Part shown: piece after piece, positions 9,664-20,484 of the stretch
Layout: every line of letters starts with the position of its first letter
Position numbering within the stretch: the first letter of the stretch is position 1
NCBI RefSeq assembly: GCF_019873825.1
Contig: NZ_CP068418.1
Span: 496,001 to 560,000, forward strand
Source of the DNA: Mycoplasma sp. E35C
GTDB taxonomy: Bacteria > Bacillota_I > Bacilli_A > Mycoplasmatales > Mycoplasmoidaceae
DNA length: 64,000 nucleotides
Reading direction: 5' to 3'
Position numbers and translations under genes: made by a program
Notes under the pieces: model-generated
Databases searched by the model: none
Told to the model about the DNA's origin: nothing
Seen by the model: only the letters and a program-made list of their open reading frames with translations

Positions 9664-11457
9664 TTATTCTTCTATATTATTGTTAGTTTCAACTTCTTGG
9701 AGTTGATCATTATCATCCAAACGAATTTCACCAGTATGAAGTGCTTCTAGTTTTGCTTCTGAATCATAATCTTCTTGCTTATCATCAATTAAATCATTAA
9801 GTTGTTGGATAATCAATTCAGCTTCATATAAGATTTGTTTTGATGTTGGTTTTTTAGCTTTTAGATCAATCACTTCATTATTTTCATCAAGTAGATTTTG
9901 TTCTTTGGCTTTATTTAGTTTTTCTTGTTCATCAATCTTACGTTGATTAATTCTGATATTAATTTTTTCTTCTGGTGATAGTTTTGCATAATCTTCTTTT
10001 GATACATAATATTCACCATACTTTTTCTTAAAGTATTCTTCACGTTGTTTGAAGAATGCTTGTCTTCGTTGTTCTTGGATTTGTTTAATTGATTCTTTTA
10101 ATTCAGCTTCATCTTGCTGTTGGCGTTTGATTGCATCATCAATTGATTCTTGCACGATGACAATTTTTGAAACATCAATTAATGAAATAAAGATTTCAGC
10201 ATCATCTTCATTTTGTGATAAATCGATTTTTTGCTCTCTTACTAAAACTAATAAACAAACAAAAGCTGTAACAAAATATCGTAAGCTTAATTTGTTTGGA
10301 TCAATTTGTTCAAAGACTGTTTGTAGATCTATTTTTTGATCATATTGATCGTTTAATAATCTTTTAATAATACTTAAGATTTCAGCCTTAACATCTTCGA
10401 TTGATAATTCTTCAATGACAATCTTGTGTTCGGTAATTGTTTTGATTTTCAGTTTTTCAAACACCCGCTCCATGGCTGCTTTTAATTTCTTAGGATTAAC
10501 ATAATCAGGTAGTGGAGCTTCTGGTAGATCGTTAGTTGTTAATTTGAAAACATCCCAATCATCTTCATCTTTTGAAAACAATGAAAAACGTTCTAATTGC
10601 ATCTTACTTAATGAAGGAAGTAATTCTGAATAACGTTTATATTCAATAATTCTTTTGACAATTCGATCACGTTCATCATCGTTATTTAGATCAATTTTTT
10701 GTTCATCATCAAAACTAGGAATTGATAAATCAGATTTAATTCTTAATAACTCACTCGCCATGAATAAATAATCTGACACCACATCAAGATTAATCATGTG
10801 CTTGTTAATGTATTCAAAATATTGGTTGGCTAATTCAGATAAATCCAGTGCCATGATGTCCATTTTTTTATCTTTAATTAAATGTAATAATAAGTCAAAC
10901 GGACCACTGAAGTGTTTGAATGATAGGTTTAAAAAATCATCAGCAATATTTAAATTAGGTTCTTCAATTAATGCTTCTGGTTGTTTGGTGTTGGGTTTAC
11001 GGTTTCAATATTCAACAACAAATTGATCGTGGTGCTTTTTATCAACTAGTTCAAAATCATCATAACTAATATCAACAAACAAATCACATTGATAATTATC
11101 AGGTAATTTGGAAATGATTAATTGATCAGCAAACTTAATTGATTGTTCAATAATTTTTTTGCCACCAATAATAAATAGATCAACAACACTAAAATCAATT
11201 AGTGCTTTTTTAATATCTGAATATAAGAATAATTCATTATTATGCTTTAATTCGCTTTGGTGTTTTTTTGAAATCACAATGTTTGCACGATTGTCTAACA
11301 ATTTATTAATTGCAACATACGTGTTATACCCCATGATTATTGGGTGGTTAATCGTGGTTTTTTTAAAATGTTGTAATTCTTCTTTTATTTCTCACGGAAT
11401 ATTATTGTTCTTAGCAATCCCATGATGGTTATCTTCACACCAAATCAATTTGATCAT
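9664..11457 (-). CDS. Dihydrofolate reductase-ScpA fusion protein
   Basis: One open frame of 597 residues joins two normally separate proteins. Residues 1 to about 150 are dihydrofolate reductase: GIAKNNNIPWEIKEELQHFK (Glu at the catalytic acid position), IIMGYNTYVAI, FIIGGKKIIEQS. After a linker of about 25 residues (NRKPNTKQPEALIEE and on) comes the kleisin ScpA, starting at FSGPFDLLLHLIKDKKMDI and ending in a charged helical tail. No TAA or TAG separates the parts; the junction has one TGA-Trp. The region before FSGPFDLL has no ATG, so a separate full-length ScpA start is not evident. DHFR makes tetrahydrofolate; ScpA bridges SMC heads. scpB follows 27 nt downstream. Confidence 0.85.
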
Positions 11458-11542
11458 AGTTATTAAGTAATTTACTTAAATTTTTATCATATCTAGATTT
11501 ATAGATAATAATCGTTTTACTTATTTTTATTAATAAAAATAT

Positions 11543-11575
11543 AAAAACAGTTATCGTTGGTTGATAACTGTTTTT
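11543..11575 (-). terminator. Terminator between plsC and the DHFR-ScpA gene
   Basis: Thirteen-bp stem AAAAACAGTTATC / GATAACTGTTTTT with a 7-nt loop, A-rich before and T-rich after. It lies just downstream of the plsC stop on the minus strand, so the DHFR-ScpA gene needs its own promoter in 11458-11540. Confidence 0.85.
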
Positions 11576-11585
11576 TAGGTTTGTT

Positions 11586-12383
11586 TTATTTTTTATTTTG
11601 CCAATCTTTTAGTTGTTTATCATAAACTGCTTGGATCTTCTCATTAATCGTATTAATTAAATAAGTTGATTCAGTTCTTGAATATTCGATTGGATTTAAG
11701 GGTTTTAAAAATTCAATGAAAATTTTATGTGATTTAGCTTTCTTAAAACCTGGTTGAACTGGTCGTTTTTTATCTGAGATTTTTTCCATTCGTCCTTGTG
11801 TGTTGAATAAACTAAAGGGAACGATTGGACAAAATGCTTTGTAAGCAGCTTTGATTGCACCCGGCTTAAACTCAGCGTTTTGGTGCGAAAAAATTCTAGT
11901 TCCTTCAGCAAAGACACAAACAGATGTTGATTTTAATAATTCAATCTCATCAAGGGTTGCTTTGGCTGCTTGACGGATATTATTACGATCAATAAAGATA
12001 ACATCAATCAATGACATAATTTTGCCAATTGATTTTTTTTGTAGTTCAGTTTTAGCTACAAAAGTTAGTTCAGTAATATCTTTTAAATGGTTTGCAATCC
12101 AGATTAAAACAAATGCATCAATGTTGGATTTGTGATTACCAATGAACAAAACGGGTTTTTTGGGAATCTGATCTTCATTTTTCATGATAATCTTAATTCC
12201 TTTAAAAAACAATACCCGACAAGCTAAGATATAAACTGTTCTAAAACGGCTTTGCTTTGAATAAAAACTGGCATTATTTTTATAAATACTCGCTTTAATT
12301 AAAGCAACTAAATATCTAATTAAAAATTCAATGCCAACGAATGGAAAGATTAAAAAAGCTAATAATCTTAATATAAAGCGCAT
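11586..12383 (-). CDS. plsC: 1-acyl-sn-glycerol-3-phosphate acyltransferase PlsC
   Basis: 265 residues. Acyltransferase motif I is present as NHKSNID (HX4D type) and motif III as FAEGTR, followed by VPFSLF. An N-terminal hydrophobic helix (about 5-30) anchors it to the membrane. It acylates lysophosphatidic acid to phosphatidic acid, the central phospholipid precursor. Its ATG overlaps the acpS stop by one base, so the lipid genes acpS and plsC form a coupled pair that ends at the terminator at 11543. Confidence 0.93.
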   Translation of the reverse strand: MRFILRLLAFLIFPFVGIEFLIRYLVALIKASIYKNNASFYSKQSRFRTVYILACRVLFFKGIKIIMKNEDQIPKKPVLFIGNHKSNIDAFVLIWIANHLKDITELTFVAKTELQKKSIGKIMSLIDVIFIDRNNIRQAAKATLDEIELLKSTSVCVFAEGTRIFSHQNAEFKPGAIKAAYKAFCPIVPFSLFNTQGRMEKISDKKRPVQPGFKKAKSHKIFIEFLKPLNPIEYSRTESTYLINTINEKIQAVYDKQLKDWQNKK

Positions 12384-12718
12384 TAAACTCTTTCAGCCAC
12401 TACTAATGCAATTAAATTATCACCTTCGTATGAAATTGATAAGTGTAATTTAATTTTTTCATTTAAAACACATTCATAAGCACCATTAACTTTTCTGATT
12501 TCAAGTTGTGTGAATTCATCTTTAGTTTTTAATGCTTTAAAGATTGCTTCTTTAAATGCTCAACGTACAGCTAAAAATACATTTTGGTTAAAATCACCAA
12601 TAATTGCTCTGTATTTATCTTGTTCGTGATCAGTTAATAATTTTTTAATAAATTCAGGTGATTTCTTTTGTTGCAATCTTGCGATATTAGTTACATCAAT
12701 CCCAACGCCAATAATCAT
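12383..12718 (-). CDS. acpS: Holo-[acyl-carrier-protein] synthase AcpS
   Basis: 111 residues, with the family motif GVGIDVTNIARL at the N-terminus (metal-binding Asp) and the second motif as RWAFKEAIFKAL, whose Trp is encoded by TGA. The C-terminal HLSISYEGDNLIALVVAE block also fits. AcpS transfers 4'-phosphopantetheine from CoA to ACP. A ribosome-binding site GAGGA precedes the ATG by about 8 nt, and a TATAAT-like -10 (minus strand) lies near 12770. It leads the acpS-plsC pair. Confidence 0.93.
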
Positions 12719-12814
12719 ATTTTTTTGTCCTCTATGTTTAATTATTATTAATTACTCTTATTATTATATAATACCCAATTTTTTATATAGCTAAATTAAA
12801 CGCCTATCTATATA

Positions 12815-13231
12815 TTATTTTTGACCATATAAGAATGATTTAATTATTTGGTTAGTTTCCAAACTAATTTTTTCGACTTTAGTTAATTGACTAATTGCTG
12901 TTTTAATCATATGAACGCTTGTTTCAACATTTCTGATTTTATTCATAAATGCAACGCGATCATAACCATTATCACTCATCTCTTGAATTTGAACTGCTTG
13001 TTGTCCAACTTCTTGTTTTAGTTTTGAGTTTTCTTCGGTTAATCTAGATAAATCGTTTTGAACTTTATCTAAACGAGCAGTTGCTCGTTCATAATATCTT
13101 AAAGTTTCAACAATCCGATCAATTAATTCATCAACAGTTTTAGTGTTATAACCACCTTCATGAAGATAATCAATTTCGATTCTTTCTAATTCTTTTGAAG
13201 TTAAGAGTTTAATATCTTTATTATTAGCCAT
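12815..13231 (-). CDS. gpsB: DivIVA/GpsB-like coiled-coil protein
   Basis: 138 residues. The N-terminus has the DivIVA/GpsB membrane-binding pattern (SKELERIEIDYLHEGGYNTKTVDELIDRIVETLRYYE is the matching region, residues 11-45), followed by a coiled coil at about 50-85. Proteins of this family bind curved membrane and place division or polar proteins. Length fits GpsB better than full DivIVA. It is divergent from rnhC with 59 nt between the starts. The exact subfamily is uncertain. Confidence 0.75.
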   Translation of the reverse strand: MANNKDIKLLTSKELERIEIDYLHEGGYNTKTVDELIDRIVETLRYYERATARLDKVQNDLSRLTEENSKLKQEVGQQAVQIQEMSDNGYDRVAFMNKIRNVETSVHMIKTAISQLTKVEKISLETNQIIKSFLYGQK

Positions 13232-13290
13232 GCTATCTTTTTGTTTTTGTATATTTTAGAATATCAAAAAAACATTGAATTAGTTTTATT

Positions 13291-14325
13291 ATGTCAAACA
13301 ATAATTATTCAATTAAAAATCTTGATGTTAATGTAATTAAACAGTTTATTGATGCATTAAAAGATTTTGAGATCAATAATGATAATCAATATATTTACAA
13401 ACGATTTAATTATTTTGACCAATTAATAATTAGTGTTTATAAATCTAACAGTGTTTTAATTCAATCAACTAAATCAGCAACCAAGGATATTTTAAGTAGT
13501 TTTATTAAGCAATATTGTTCATGAGAAAAATCTGGTTATCAAAATCAAGAACAAAATAATAAAAATAAAAAATCTACAAAAAAAACTGATAAATTATTAA
13601 TTAAATCTAATAATCAATTAGGTTTAATTAATCAAACAACAATTGGTTGCGATGAAGTTGGTGTTGGTGAATATTTCGGGCCAATCGTTACTTGTTGTGC
13701 GTTATTATTAAAAGAAGATGTTAATAAAGTTATTGAACTTGGTGTTAAAGATTCTAAGTTATTAACTGATGAAAAAGTGATTGAGATTGCTAATCAATTA
13801 AAGCAATTTATTAAGTTTAAAATCTACTGTGGTGATGTAAAAACTGGCACATTATCATTCAATAAAATGTATGATCAGTTTCAAAATCTAAATGCTTTAA
13901 AAGCATTTATGCATAATCAAAATTTAAATGCTTTTAATCAAGATTATCAAATTGATTGTCCAATTATTCTTGATGAATTTGTTAGTCCTAAAAAATATTA
14001 TGAACATTTAAATAATTTTAAGATCAGTCCAATTATTAAAATTGATCACATGGAACAAAAGGCTGAATCTAAATATTTAAGTGTGGCTGTTGCTAGTATT
14101 TTAGCTAGAGCTTATTATTTAGATTTTGCTAAAAAATTATTGAATAAAATTGATTATCAACAACATTATAAAAACCTATTAGGTTCAGATAATAAAACAT
14201 TAGAACGCATCAAAGAAGTGATTGCAAAAAACCCTTCATTTAATTGGAAGAAAGTTTTTAAAACTTTCTTCAAACCACTTCAAGAATATCTAAATATTCT
14301 TGAACAAAAAAAACAACCTAGCTAA
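13291..14325 (+). CDS. rnhC: Ribonuclease HIII
   Basis: 344 residues. The first ~75 form the N-terminal substrate-binding domain typical of type HIII, followed by a Lys-rich linker. The catalytic domain starts at GCDEVGVGEYFGP (Asp-Glu pair), followed by VKDSKLL, IILDEF and AESKYLSVAVASILAR. RNase HIII removes RNA from RNA-DNA hybrids. One TGA-Trp lies between the domains. I see no Shine-Dalgarno before the ATG, so it may be leaderless or weakly initiated. It converges with the downstream lipoprotein gene. Confidence 0.93.
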
Positions 14326-14346
14326 TTGATTTAGTCAGGTTGTTTT
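14310..14346. terminator. Bidirectional terminator between rnhC and a convergent lipoprotein gene
   Basis: Stem AAAACAACCT / AGGTTGTTTT. The 5' arm overlaps the last codons of rnhC. A-rich on the left and T-rich on the right, it can serve both convergent genes. Confidence 0.8.
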
Positions 14347-14369
14347 GGATTTAAAAAATATTATTAATT

Positions 14370-15134
14370 TTAGAATGCTTCAATAAAACTAAATTCACCA
14401 AGATTAACTTGTCATTTGTTATCAAATCAATTTTCATAAAAGTATTTCATTATTAAATTGAATTTAATCGTTTTAGTTTTTTCATCTATATTAATTTTAT
14501 TAATGTAGAAAATATACCCTTGCCCTTGATTATTAGAATTGATTGTTTCATAAATATAGTATTGTTGATCACCTAATGATTTTTTCTTACTTAATGGCTT
14601 ATCATCAACTTTTATTAAGTTGATGAATGATGAAAAATCTTGATCTAAGATCAGCATTGCTGATGTTATTATGTTGTTTTGATCTTTATGATTAATAACT
14701 AATGAATTAGCTTCTTGAGTTTTTAGATTTTGATAATCCTTCTTAACAGAAGCAACATAACTTTCATTGGTTAAATTAGAATTAACCATTTCAAGATCAC
14801 TTTCATTTGGATTTTTTTGTTGATCTTCAATAATTTCTTTTAGTGCTTTAATTGAATTTTCATCAAATTTTTTATTTAACTTTATTTGATTGTTAGCAAC
14901 GCTTATTTTCGTTTTTTGATCAGAAGCTTTATAAACTTTTAGTTTATTATCTTGTTTTGGATCGCTTGGATTTAGTTCTGTTGATGGTTTTTGTGGAATT
15001 GAAGGGGTGGTTTGTTTTGGTGGATTTTTGTTATCATCAATTTCAGTTTTGGCTGAATGATTGCTGCAACTACTAATAACTACTGGTGCTATAAACGAAC
15101 TAATGATTAATAAATTTTTGAATTTAAACTTCAT
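14370..15134 (-). CDS. Lipoprotein, unknown function
   Basis: 254 residues. A signal peptide (KFKNLLIISSFIAPVVISSC) ends in the lipobox Cys, so the protein is acylated and exposed on the outer face of the membrane. A Pro/Asn/Asp/Lys-rich linker (about 28-70) is followed by a domain with alternating charged and hydrophobic segments that I do not recognise. Two TGA-Trp codons occur in the last 20 residues. It is convergent with rnhC. Confidence 0.85.
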
Positions 15135-15270
15135 AATTGATGTTTAGTTTTGAGAATAAAAATTATAGCATAAAGTTATTTATAACTTTTTTGATTAAAG
15201 CACTAAGTGCAATATTATTATCTTAAATAAGATAAATTGTTATCAATAATATAGATTTTATTTCAGTTAT

Positions 15271-16371
15271 TTAAAGTGATTCATCATAATAATCATCATT
15301 TACTTTTTTAATAAATTCAACATCATTAAATAAGAAAGCATCTCATTTATCATCCACTAAATCAAATTTATTTTTTATTTTTTCACGTAATTTTTTGGTA
15401 GCTCTTTTTGAAATAAAATAATAAATTCCAGAGCTTAAAATAAATGATAATGTAAAGCCCAAACAAAATACAGCTTCAACAATACCAAAAAGTTTATTAT
15501 CAGCACTAAATGTTAAAAAAGCTAAAAAACTCATAATTAACATGAAAAATAAATATGGAATTGAACAACAAAAACTCGTAAAAATAGCTGAAAAATAAAC
15601 TTTGAATCCAATTTTATCAATCAACTTAAACTGCAGTAGTTTTTCAGAACACAGCAAGAATAAAATCAAGCTATGATAACCATGTAAGGGATTATTATAA
15701 AAAGGAAGGTATCTTAAAAAAGTTTCTGGATCCCAAGAATGACGATAATATCTTCTAGTGCCATAATCTGAAACTTTGTTCGATTTTATTGTAGTTAATA
15801 TCGTTTGATACTCATGATCAAGTAAATACCCATTTTTGTAATCACTAAAAATATTAATTACATCTACTGGTTTATAAAAACTGAAATAAATAACAAAATA
15901 ATTCCTGGTAATACTATATAAAAATCTAGTTCTGTATTCTTCTAATAAATTGGTTGGTAATTGTTCAAAATCCAAACAATGTTTAGTGCTTTTAAATACC
16001 AATAATTTCTTGGTTAAAACAATGCTTATTGCTATTAATAAACTATAAATCAAATAAAGACTAATCACATAAGCAAATGTTATACCAGTCATAATTTTGA
16101 CATCAATGGTTTGTGGAAATAACAACCCATAAACAGCACAACTAACCAACAATAAAATCGCTAAAATACCATGAATGATATAAGGAATTGAACAATAATT
16201 ATAAAAAATATGTCTTATTTTAGGATTGTTTATCGCCCCACATCATGCAGTTGAAATTCGATAAAAAATTAAAGCATTACCACGAGGCAATAAATATAAT
16301 AAAAATGGAAGTTTTAACTCACTATATCTTTTGATGTGTCAATAATCAAAGCTATTGTTTAACGGTAGCAT
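15271..16371 (-). CDS. Polytopic membrane protein, unknown function
   Basis: 366 residues. Hydrophobic segments suggest about four to six transmembrane helices: one group around residues 67-130 and another in the C-terminal third (YFSAIFTSFCCSIPYLFFML, then a VFCLGFTLSFILSSGIYYF stretch). The central part contains an aromatic loop. I find no transporter or enzyme motif. The start is an ATG at 16371; two TGA-Trp codons lie near the N-terminus and one near the C-terminus. It lies between two lipoprotein genes on the same strand, 61 nt after the next upstream gene's stop. Confidence 0.75.
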
Positions 16372-16432
16372 TTTATTGGTATTAATTATTAATTTATAAA
16401 CTAATTTTTATATTAGTTTAAAGTTAATCAAC

Positions 16433-18052
16433 TTACTTATTATTATATTTAATATTTAGGATTGTTAAGTTGGGATTAAACAACATTGGTGAAGTTGGTT
16501 TTTTAGATTTAAAACCAACAATAAACAACATGTTGTTTGAAGCGTTTTGTTGGAATTTGGTAGTTCATTGATTGGTTATATCTGTGGCTACAAAGATATT
16601 ATTACCATCTGAACCAGGAACATTTTTATTATCATCAAACTGTCCGCTAACATTTTGATCATTATAAGTAATAAACGCTTTAAGTTTATTACGATCAACG
16701 CTTGGTGCTAAGAATTCATCAATGTTATTGCGATAATAACCAATGTAAGAAAATACTTGTGGAGTTACGGTATTGCGATTAAGAAATTGTTTTTGATTAT
16801 CGTTGAGATAATAATCATCCGTAATAATACTTTTAGCATACACCTTGTATGAATAAGCATTGCTAACTAAAAACTGACCATGAATACCGAATTTAACAAC
16901 AACTAAAATTTTATATCCAGATAAATCATTAGCATTATAAGGAATGCTAATTGGATCAATTATTCAATATTTATCTTTGATTTCTAAACCTAAATAATCT
17001 TCACCAACTTGGTTATATTTTTTAGTAACCGTTGTTGTCATTGTGTCAGTTGATAGATATTTAGAATTATTATCTTTTGATGATTTTGCAACTAATGAAC
17101 TAGGATCAGTTTCATTTTTATATGCTGAAAAATTATTATGTGATTGCTTATCACCAGAGATAGCTCTGATTGAAATTTGTGTTGGTTTTAAGTTAGTAAC
17201 AATAATGCTATTAACATTAAATGAAATTTTGTTTTTGTTATATAGTTCGTTAGTAACTTCAATTTTGCTATTATTCTTAGCTACTAATTTAACAACAACA
17301 TTACCTTCAGCATCATTGGTCGGAATATCTCTAACATCAAAATCACCCTTGATAAAAAAATCAGTTAAATCAGCTGATAAGAACCGTTTTTGAAACAAAC
17401 TGTTCATAAGTGTATCAGCTTTATCTTCTAAGCTAGAATTGTTCTTATGAATTTTAGTGTGATTGTTTTTAGAATATTCACCAAATGCATCTGGTTTGAT
17501 TAGATCTTCTAGACTATTCCAAGCAACATCACCTAGAATGATATTTCTATCATAGAAATTATCAAATACTTGAACAGCAATATCATTAACTTCATTAGAA
17601 AAACCTTGTAGTTTTAAATCTACTGGTTCAGTTTGAAGTTCTGGATTTGCTCGATCAATTAAACTTAAACTAACATCAACTATGCCTGATTTATCATCAG
17701 CTTTTTCGATGACAAACTTCTGTTTAAAATTATTGAATTTATTGTCCAACGCAACACTTAGTTTTGATGGATCTAATTGAGAAGCCAACACCCCTCTTTG
17801 GCCGCCTTGTATTATTACATCCTTAGGTTTTATTCTTTTTAAAACAGTATCTGCTTGGTTTAATAAAACTTCATTAGGATCAATCGGTTTTTTTGATATT
17901 GGCGTTATCGGATTTGAGATTTTAGGAGTCTGTGGTTTAATTGGTTGTTTGTAATATTTAGAAGCTAAATTATTACAACTAGAAACAATTACACTAACAA
18001 CGCTAAATAATCCGATTAAATTCAGTAATTTAAACGTTTTTCTTGATTTCAT
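16433..18052 (-). CDS. Large surface lipoprotein, family A member 1
   Basis: 539 residues. The signal peptide (LIGLFSVVSVIVSSC) ends in a lipobox Cys and is followed by a Pro/Lys linker. Family traits shared with the genes at 18243 and 40376: an early RIKPKDVIIQGG-type motif, a central VFDNFYDRNIILGDVAW motif, and a late VFSYIGYYRNNIDEFL motif ending in LTILNIKYNNK. Three TGA-Trp codons. The function is not recognisable; likely a surface antigen or adhesin. It is arranged head to tail with its paralogue, with a terminator between them. Confidence 0.85.
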
Positions 18053-18184
18053 GAGTGTTATGTAGATTAAGGGGTTTTTAATGCTACTTAAACCCTAGAA
18101 CAAAGCAACTTTATTCTTTTATTTCAGGCGATTTTTTAAAAGTCAATTTGTTTTGTAGTATTAATAATTTTACAACTTTATAAT

Positions 18185-18212
18185 AAAAATATCGGCGAAA
18201 ACCGATATTTTT
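18185..18212 (-). terminator. Terminator between two family A lipoprotein genes
   Basis: Eleven-bp stem AAAAATATCGG / CCGATATTTTT, loop CGAAAA, just after the stop of the gene at 18243. Either strand could use it. Confidence 0.85.
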
Positions 18213-18242
18213 TTATGTTGTTTAATGATACAAAAATTTTAA

Positions 18243-19838
18243 TTATTTTTGTTGATATTTGATGTTTAAGAAAGTCACTCTAGTGTCGATCATTGTGCGG
18301 CTTGTAACTCTCTTATCTTTGTAACCAATAATGAACATCATGTTATTAGATTGGTTAGCTACATAGTTTGTAGAATAGTTATTTTGATTGTTGCCAGCTA
18401 AGAAAATTGGAGTTCCGTATTGACCTTCAACATTCTTAGAATAATCAAATGCTGGTGAAACGGTTTCATCACCGTATTTAATTCAAGATCTTAATAATGT
18501 TCTATCAATTGTGAAGTTTTTTTCTTGTAAATTAGCATCGTAGAAACGTCCAATTCTATTACGGTATTCACCAATTTGTGTGAATATTTCAGTAAGGATT
18601 GTATTTCTATTTACTTTTTGTTCATTTTGGGTTTGATTATTACCATAATCTTGTCAGTAAACTGATTTACCGTAAATATCATATTCATACGCATTTGTTG
18701 CGATGTATTGGCCATCTTTACCGAACTTAGTAACAACCTGAATTGTGTATTGGTTTAAAGAAGGGAATGTGTAAGGGATGCTAATTGGGTTAAATTTCCA
18801 GTATCTGTGATCGATATCAAGTCCTAAGTGATCACCTTCTTCTACAAGGTATTTGCTCTTAACTTGGGTTCTATCATCAGCACCATAAGCCATACCCACA
18901 TTTTCAGTGTTTTCTTGTTTTGACTTAGCCACTAAATTAGCATCTTGGTAGTCTTTAAAATTATTTACAGACTGAACGCTTCCAGCTCAAGCACGAAGAG
19001 TAACTTCAGTTGGTCTTACGTTGTTAGCTTTAATTCCTCTAATTGAGAAGCTTACGCCATTATCACCCTTAACAACTAATGATGTTGATCCTGGTTTTGC
19101 ACTAATGGTTACTACAACTGAACCATCATCAGCATTAGTTGGAGCTTGATTAACAGCTACTTCACCTTCGATGTATAAATTAGTATTAAGAGTTGGGTTT
19201 TTTAATCTAATGAATTCATTTAAGTAAGATTTTTGATCAACTTTACCAGTTCATTCGAAATTCTTACTTTCTTTTGGAGCTAATAATTGTTCTAATGTTA
19301 ATCAATTAACATTACCAATAAGCACGTTTTTGTCATAAATGTTGTCAAAAATCTTATTAGCTATATCGTTGTTTTTATTCTTGAACCCTTCAAGTGTTCA
19401 TGATTGAGTTCCTGTTCTTAATGAACTGTATTCGTTGTGTTGTAAATAAAGACTAACGTTAGCTGTTCCTAATTGATCATTTCTTTGCGTAATAGTAAAA
19501 TGAGGAGCAAAATCACTTAGATCACTTGGTAATACTGCTTTTAATCTATCAACAGTTAAAGAAGTAGCTGGCATACTTCCAGCACCACCTTCAACGATGA
19601 TATCCTTAGCTTTCATTTGTCTGATGATGCGAGTAGCTTTTGTGCTTAAATTGATTGCTGAACTTGGCACAGTAGGATCAGGAGCTGGAGCTTCTTGAAA
19701 ACCATCGTTAGGATCATTTTTTTTGTCTTTTAAACTTGCATCAGGATCAGTTAATCCAGTACAGCTAGCTGCTGCTAACGTTAAGAAAGAGCTTATCCCT
19801 AGAAAACTTACGAATTTTAATAAATTTTTTCGTTTCAT
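18243..19838 (-). CDS. Large surface lipoprotein, family A member 2
   Basis: 531 residues. The signal peptide (FVSFLGISSFLTLAAASC) ends in a lipobox Cys. Family A signatures are present: RQMKAKDIIVEGG, a Trp-rich mid part with DHRYWKFNPISIPYTFP, VVTKFGKDGQYIATNAYEYD, and a C-terminal VTFLNIKYQQK. It differs from its neighbour at 16433 throughout the middle, as expected of diversified paralogues. Several Trp residues are TGA-coded. No function can be assigned beyond surface exposure. Confidence 0.85.
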
Positions 19839-20108
19839 TTTGAAAATTTAAATTTATATTTTTTAATTAAAAAATATCATAACAAAACCCACACAAAAAA
19901 GATTGATTATTATTAATTAATCTTAAATGTTTTCTTAATGATTAGAACAAGGTATTTTTTATGATTGTCTCCGTTATTATATATTAAAAATTAAAAATAA
20001 GTAAGTCTTTATTTTTATTTCAGATTACTCTACTTAATAAAATAAAGATTATTTTATTACAAAAATCATTAACTAAATTTAAGTATTAAACTGAATGATT
20101 AATAAAAA
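19839..20108. other. Gap without a gene
   Basis: About 270 nt of very A/T-rich sequence upstream of the family A lipoprotein at 18243. No open frame with a credible start and no RNA-like structure is visible. It must hold the promoter of that gene; I cannot place it confidently. Confidence 0.4.
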
Positions 20109-20137
20109 AACAGATTGCTGAATTTCAGCAATCTGTT
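20109..20137 (-). terminator. Terminator after the tail-anchored protein gene
   Basis: Fourteen-bp stem AACAGATTGCTGAA / TTCAGCAATCTGTT followed on the minus strand by seven Ts. Confidence 0.85.
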
Positions 20138-20164
20138 GTTATAAAAAGCTTTGATTAGAAATAA

Positions 20165-20458
20165 CTAATTAGCCAATTTATGGTTAGCAGTGATAATTGC
20201 ATAAACACTACCAACAATAGCACCAACGCATAGTAATACTAAAAAAATAATAATCAAAATTTTTGATCAAAGTGGTAACTTGTCAAGTTTAGAATTACTT
20301 TGATACTGATAAACTTCATTATGAGTTTTTTCAGTTTTATTAATAATTTCTGTAGTTTTATTTTCTTGAGCAAGTTGTTCTTGGATAATTTTGGTATGCG
20401 ATTCTTTTAGCTCTTCAATATCTGGTTGACTAGTTTGGTTGTTGCTATCTTTAGACAT
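20165..20458 (-). CDS. Small tail-anchored membrane protein, unknown function
   Basis: 97 residues: a hydrophilic Gln/Glu/Lys/Asn-rich N-terminal part (about 1-62, probably helical), then one TGA-Trp and a single C-terminal transmembrane helix of the LIIIFLVLLCVGAIVGSVY type. This layout places the soluble part in the cytoplasm. It lies 26 nt after pepA and is followed by a strong terminator, so it is probably cotranscribed with pepA. No family recognised. Confidence 0.65.
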
Positions 20459-20484
20459 TATTGGGATTTAATTAATAATTCAAC

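Noticed and set aside
10800-10870. Independent ScpA start at an ATG near 10863
   Set aside because: Starting there would remove the conserved FSGPFDLLLHLI segment of ScpA, so the true protein must begin upstream, where only the fused frame exists.
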